From Streptomyces coffeae (lineage in GTDB: Bacteria > Actinomycetota > Actinomycetes > Streptomycetales > Streptomycetaceae): a stretch of 64,000 bases of DNA. The position numbers were made by a program, and so were the translations under genes. A model generated the notes under the pieces. The model was not told the origin of the DNA. It was given only the letters and a program-made list of their open reading frames with translations, and made no database searches. Positions 63,200 to 64,000 of this stretch are shown piece after piece (position 1 is the stretch's first letter; each line of letters begins with the position of its first letter). The stretch lies in NCBI RefSeq assembly GCF_016741875.1, contig NZ_JAERRF010000005.1, forward strand, positions 62,001 to 126,000, read 5' to 3'.

Positions 63200-63412
63200 T
63201 CAGTCGCCGTAATCGGACATCTTGTCCAGCAGCTGCGCGGACGCGGGCGGCACGGTGACCCCGCGGATCCGCGACAGGGACACCGGTGCGGCGGGAGGCG
63301 ATACGGTGACCGGCCAGTGCGGCACCATCCGTGCCCCCTGGCCGCGCAGCTCTTCCAGGAATTCGGGCTCGATGGCACCGGTGGGAAGGGCGTTGATCAC
63401 GTGCTCCGGCAT
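63200..63412 (-). CDS. Small conserved hypothetical protein
   Basis: 70 aa from ATG 63412 with GGGAGG upstream. Sequence: MPEHVINALPTGAIEPEFLE, ELRGQGARMVPHWPVTVSPP, SLSRIRGVTVPPASAQLLDK, ending in DYGD. It is soluble, Pro-rich, without Cys. The codon pattern is GC-rich at third positions as in real genes. No family is recognised. It is 92 bp upstream of the membrane-protein gene on the same strand and divergent from the PfkB kinase. Confidence 0.65.
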   Translation of the reverse strand: MPEHVINALPTGAIEPEFLEELRGQGARMVPHWPVTVSPPAAPVSLSRIRGVTVPPASAQLLDKMSDYGD

Positions 63413-63550
63413 GGGGAGCCTCCCGGTCCGAAGGGGTCGCGGATGAAGATCTGATGTATACGCACCGTATGCACCGGATCTCTGGCGAAAATAGCCCTAC
63501 TATCTGGTAGTTTCTTACGTTCCTGTGGGAGTGGCAAGGCGCTAGCGTAG

Positions 63551-64000
<450 letters not shown>

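Overview
The window reads as a piece of a Streptomyces chromosome. It is very GC-rich throughout, with strong third-position GC bias, frequent GTG starts, and actinobacterial marker genes: a GSI glutamine synthetase under a GlnR-type box, PspA/PspAA, DUF3043, DUF4191, an SPW-repeat protein and MBL-CobU. One in-frame TTA codon in a regulator suggests bldA dependence. From memory, the order (pullulanase, glnA, lipA/lipB, aceE, sucB, lpd, pepA, cob genes, pspA, nadA, HesB-type protein) resembles the conserved core of streptomycete chromosomes. No tRNA, rRNA, IS element, prophage or CRISPR array was seen, so this is mostly core genome with small decayed or recently rearranged patches.

Region 1 (1-19 kb) is accessory-leaning. 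It starts with the tail of a LacI-type regulator and a secreted pullulanase, followed by a sigma-like/membrane hypothetical protein, a Tat-exported GH89 alpha-N-acetylglucosaminidase and a NarL-type response regulator. Then come a lipoprotein, an aminoglycoside 3-N-acetyltransferase-like gene broken by a single-base frameshift, a NarL-type sensor kinase and a divergent MMPL exporter. A winged-helix regulator, a decayed LuxR/ATPase remnant, an SPW membrane protein, a nitrilase-family amidase and a quinone-oxidoreductase-like enzyme facing a TetR regulator complete it.

Region 2 (20-31 kb) holds inorganic pyrophosphatase, an ABC half-transporter, a secreted metzincin-ricin protein, an AraC regulator, glnA with its GlnR box, an RDD membrane protein, DUF4191, and lipA/lipB for lipoate. 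Region 3 (31-39 kb) has a TTA-containing TPR-like regulator, a repeat-rich non-coding stretch, an FAD oxidoreductase, a TIGR01777 epimerase, a GNAT acetyltransferase, a DUF4240 protein, an SDR lacking its catalytic Tyr, and a WYL regulator.

Region 4 (39-48 kb) is central metabolism: aceE (PDH E1), a GntR/FCD regulator, E2 with two lipoyl domains, lpd (E3) and pepA. LipA and LipB, encoded about 10 kb away, make the lipoyl cofactor that these complexes need. Region 5 (48-64 kb) carries cobS, cobT and MBL-cobU of late cobalamin assembly, interleaved with a membrane protein and an MprF-like DUF2156 protein. These are followed by a methyltransferase with an apparent CTG start, DUF3043, the envelope-stress unit pspA-pspAA-kinase-regulator, nadA with a pair of palindromes upstream, a HesB/ErpA Fe-S protein (NadA and LipA are Fe-S enzymes), a large single-pass membrane protein, and the start of a PfkB kinase.

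The most interesting non-gene signals are: a ~115 bp dispersed element present twice between convergent genes; phased ACCTCGTAC repeats between lipB and a divergent regulator; twin CGTCA-N3-TGACG palindromes before nadA; a 17-bp palindrome before aceE; the CTG/TGA start-stop overlap; and the frameshifted AAC(3) gene. I did not find a clearly novel multi-gene defence or biosynthetic system.
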